A DNA stretch of 34,866 nucleotides from Parvularcula sp039198765 (GTDB taxonomy: Bacteria > Pseudomonadota > Alphaproteobacteria > Caulobacterales > Parvularculaceae). A program made the position numbers and the translations under genes. Within the stretch, counting starts at the first letter, position 1. Each line of letters opens with the position of its first letter. Below, in pieces: positions 33,112-34,866 of the stretch. The notes under the pieces are model-generated. The model was not told the DNA's origin and made no database searches. It saw nothing but the letters and a program-made list of their open reading frames with translations. Location of the stretch: positions 1 through 34,866 of the forward strand of contig JBCCTF010000015.1 in the NCBI GenBank assembly GCA_039198765.1. The letters are read 5' to 3'.

Positions 33112-33822
33112 ATGAGTGTCGTGTCCACAGCTACAGACAGAAACGAACGATCAATCAGCGCACACCGCGCGCCAGAAAACTTCAAAGACCGGATTGCCTA
33201 CGGGTTCGTGAAAGCCCTGCGCTTCGTCGCGGATACGTTCTTCGCCAAGAGGTACGGGCATCGCGCCGTGGTCCTCGAGACGGTCGCCGCCGTGCCTGGG
33301 ATGGTCGGCGGCCTACTGCAGCACCTTTCAGCCTTGCGTCACATTCGGGATGATCGCGGTTGGATCAAAACGTTGCTGGATGAGGCCGACAATGAACGCA
33401 TGCACCTCATGACGTTCATTGAGATCGCTCAACCCTCGCGATTTGAACGGCTCACCATCGCTGTAACCCAGGCTGTCTTCTACAACGCCTATTTCTTCCT
33501 CTACCTGTTTGCTCCGCGTACGGCGCACCGGGTTGTTGGCTACTTCGAAGAAGAAGCGGTCATCAGCTACACGCAATATCTGGAAGAGGTTGATGCAGGC
33601 CGTCATGACAACGTGCCGGCCCCTGAGATTGCGAAGGCCTATTGGGGCCTTGATGATGATGCGACTCTCAGGGATGTGATCATCGTGATCCGCGCGGACG
33701 AAGCTGAGCATCGTGATGTCAATCATGCGTTTGCTGACGAATTGGAACGCGGCAACCCTCAGGTGATCAGTACACCTGTACCGTACGATGCCCCCACAGG
33801 GGCTGCTGAGCAGCACCCGTAA
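33112..33822 (+). CDS. aox: Bacterial alternative oxidase (ubiquinol oxidase, AOX)
   Basis: This 236-residue membrane-associated protein has every di-iron ligand of alternative oxidases: E56 in VLETVAAVPG, E95 and H98 in NERMHLM, E146 in FEEEAV, and E197 and H200 in RADEAEHRD. AOX passes electrons from ubiquinol to oxygen without pumping protons, and is resistant to cyanide, nitric oxide and sulfide. It is widespread in plants, fungi and protists but uncommon in bacteria, where it occurs mainly in marine proteobacteria. The regulatory cysteine of plant AOX is absent, as expected. The ribosome-binding site (AGAGTGACGG) is weak. It lies close to nrtS, and bacterial AOX has been tied to nitric oxide tolerance in Vibrio. 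Confidence 0.93.
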   Translation: MSVVSTATDRNERSISAHRAPENFKDRIAYGFVKALRFVADTFFAKRYGHRAVVLETVAAVPGMVGGLLQHLSALRHIRDDRGWIKTLLDEADNERMHLMTFIEIAQPSRFERLTIAVTQAVFYNAYFFLYLFAPRTAHRVVGYFEEEAVISYTQYLEEVDAGRHDNVPAPEIAKAYWGLDDDATLRDVIIVIRADEAEHRDVNHAFADELERGNPQVISTPVPYDAPTGAAEQHP

Positions 33823-34020
33823 GGGCACCATGGGAGCACGCTCACTCCGACGATGATTGTCTCGCAGACCAAAGATCGTCCGCGACAGAATTTGAGCGTA
33901 TAGCTACGGTGACCCGGTCTTTGGGTCCGCGGACACACTGCACTACAGAAGCGAGGAAGTTACGCGAAGTTGCCGGATCCAGAGGTCTAAGCTGACAGAT
34001 CCAATTTCAATGGCCCTCGT

Positions 34021-34866
34021 TCATTGACCGAAAGACTTTCGGTCTGGGCCTGCTACCGGTTGAGAGTACTTCCCCAGCACGCGGTCTAGAGCTGACTTTT
34101 GCATCGGTTTCGAGACGTAGCCATCGAAGCCGAGACCGACAAACCGCGCCTCATCGCCCTCCATAGCATGTGCAGTGAGGGCGATCACGGGAACCGTAGA
34201 GAGACCTTCAGCTTGTTCGTAGGCCCGGATAGACTTAAGCGCCGCTTCGCCGTCCATCACCGGCATTGAAATATCCATCAGTACAAGATCGAAATCCATC
34301 GTCTTGAACATGGCCACAGCCTGCTTGCCATTTTCCGCGAAATACAGAGCGCTCACTGAAGAATCGAGCATGTTTTCGATCACAAGTCGGTTAACCTGAT
34401 TGTCCTCTGCAATCAGTATACGCCTTTTATCCTGACCCTCGGCTTCAGGCTGAGCCCGCGGAAGCGTCTCCCTAGCCAACGAAACGCCTGAGCGTGCGGG
34501 AACGAGAACGTCTGAAGCGCTCAAGAGTTTGGCGATGGCGGTTTGGATCTCGGATGCCCGAGCCGGCTTGGTCAGAAATTCTACTTTGTTCAGTGAAGAG
34601 AACGCTTTTCGTATTGCATCGGTATCGACTGAAGACAAAACCAGTATTGGCACATCATCAAGTCGTGTACGGATTGCTTTGACCAGATCGAGCCCGTTCA
34701 GTTCTGGCATTTGATAGTCAGTCACCACGAGATCAATCGGGTTTTCGCCCGTTATCTCGAGCAGCTCCATAGCTTGAGAACCACTTGATGCTAGACGGGC
34801 AACCATTCCCAGGTCGGCAAGGAGTTCGCCGAAAACAATACGGTTCACTTCAAGGTCATCAACCAC
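34021..34866 (-). CDS. Hybrid sensor histidine kinase C-terminus with two receiver domains, 5'-truncated by window edge
   Basis: The last 281 residues of a longer protein are present; the frame is open at the window end, and the first codon (GTG, within a VVDD motif) is internal. The first receiver domain (about 1-115) has VVDDLEVNR, the phosphoacceptor in VVTDYQMPELNG (D50) and lysine in LTKPA (K100). After a proline-rich linker (130-145) a second receiver domain has IAEDNQVNR, LMDISMPVMDG (D198), TAHA (T231) and SKPM (K253). Both appear active. Two such receivers in tandem at the C-terminus are typical of hybrid kinases, with the kinase core lying upstream, beyond the window; a stand-alone two-receiver protein cannot be excluded. 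Confidence 0.85.
   Translation of the reverse strand: MVDDLEVNRIVFGELLADLGMVARLASSGSQAMELLEITGENPIDLVVTDYQMPELNGLDLVKAIRTRLDDVPILVLSSVDTDAIRKAFSSLNKVEFLTKPARASEIQTAIAKLLSASDVLVPARSGVSLARETLPRAQPEAEGQDKRRILIAEDNQVNRLVIENMLDSSVSALYFAENGKQAVAMFKTMDFDLVLMDISMPVMDGEAALKSIRAYEQAEGLSTVPVIALTAHAMEGDEARFVGLGFDGYVSKPMQKSALDRVLGKYSQPVAGPDRKSFGQ

Noticed and set aside
33911..33927. GACCC-N7-GGGTC hairpin downstream of the alternative oxidase gene
   Set aside because: Only a 5-bp stem, about 90 bases after the stop, with no T-run; not enough for a terminator call. The rest of 33823-34020 shows nothing else I can support.
1..34866. Mobile element, integrase, tRNA, CRISPR array or toxin-antitoxin pair
   Set aside because: No transposase or integrase sequence, terminal inverted repeats, cloverleaf-like segment or spaced direct-repeat array was seen; the gaps between genes are short and accounted for.

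Overview
The window is a gene-dense, GC-rich stretch of a Gram-negative chromosome. It carries 30 protein genes that I can support, two of them cut by the window edges, and no rRNA, tRNA, CRISPR array, insertion sequence or prophage that I could see. Family content (two kinds of RND exporter, a PrtD/E/F-like type I secretion operon, a membrane-bound LytTR regulator, TetR and LysR regulators, a long DmdC/FadE-type acyl-CoA dehydrogenase, NrtS, a bacterial alternative oxidase) fits an aerobic, probably marine alphaproteobacterium. I cannot name the genus.

Layout. (1) 1-6300, minus strand: an SDR oxidoreductase, a 2OG-Fe(II)-type oxygenase and a zinc-less quinone-oxidoreductase-like MDR enzyme, then a TetR regulator, an HAE3/MMPL-type RND exporter and its LolA-like partner protein. 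A LysR gene (6421-7326) diverges from this group. (2) 7447-12407, plus strand: ABC exporter, HlyD-type adaptor, TolC-type outer-membrane protein and a small lipoprotein, a complete type I secretion operon with no substrate gene beside it. (3) 12533-15993: a crotonase-fold enzyme and a TetR regulator facing away from a long acyl-CoA dehydrogenase; this looks like an acyl-CoA degradation locus. (4) 16020-19432: a seven-TM LytTR regulator divergent from a membrane-anchored serine beta-lactamase/PBP-like hydrolase, with two direct repeats between them that match the published LytTR-binding consensus closely. (5) 19437-23643: an AcrB-like RND pump and its periplasmic adaptor, with no outer-membrane partner of their own. 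(6) 23999-30697: a six-pass membrane protein that converges on a tightly overlapping six-gene operon DUF4129-DUF4350-MoxR-DUF58-SpoIIM-RDD. (7) 30921-33822: the small nitrate/nitrite transporter NrtS, translationally coupled to a soluble chemoreceptor signalling domain, divergent from a ROK fructokinase-like gene and an alternative oxidase. (8) 34021-34866: the C-terminal two receiver domains of a hybrid histidine kinase that runs off the window.

The strongest candidates for new biology are the NrtS/chemoreceptor-tip pair beside an alternative oxidase, and the LytTR sensor/serine hydrolase pair with its direct-repeat operator. The LysR gene also seems to be transcribed as a leaderless mRNA.
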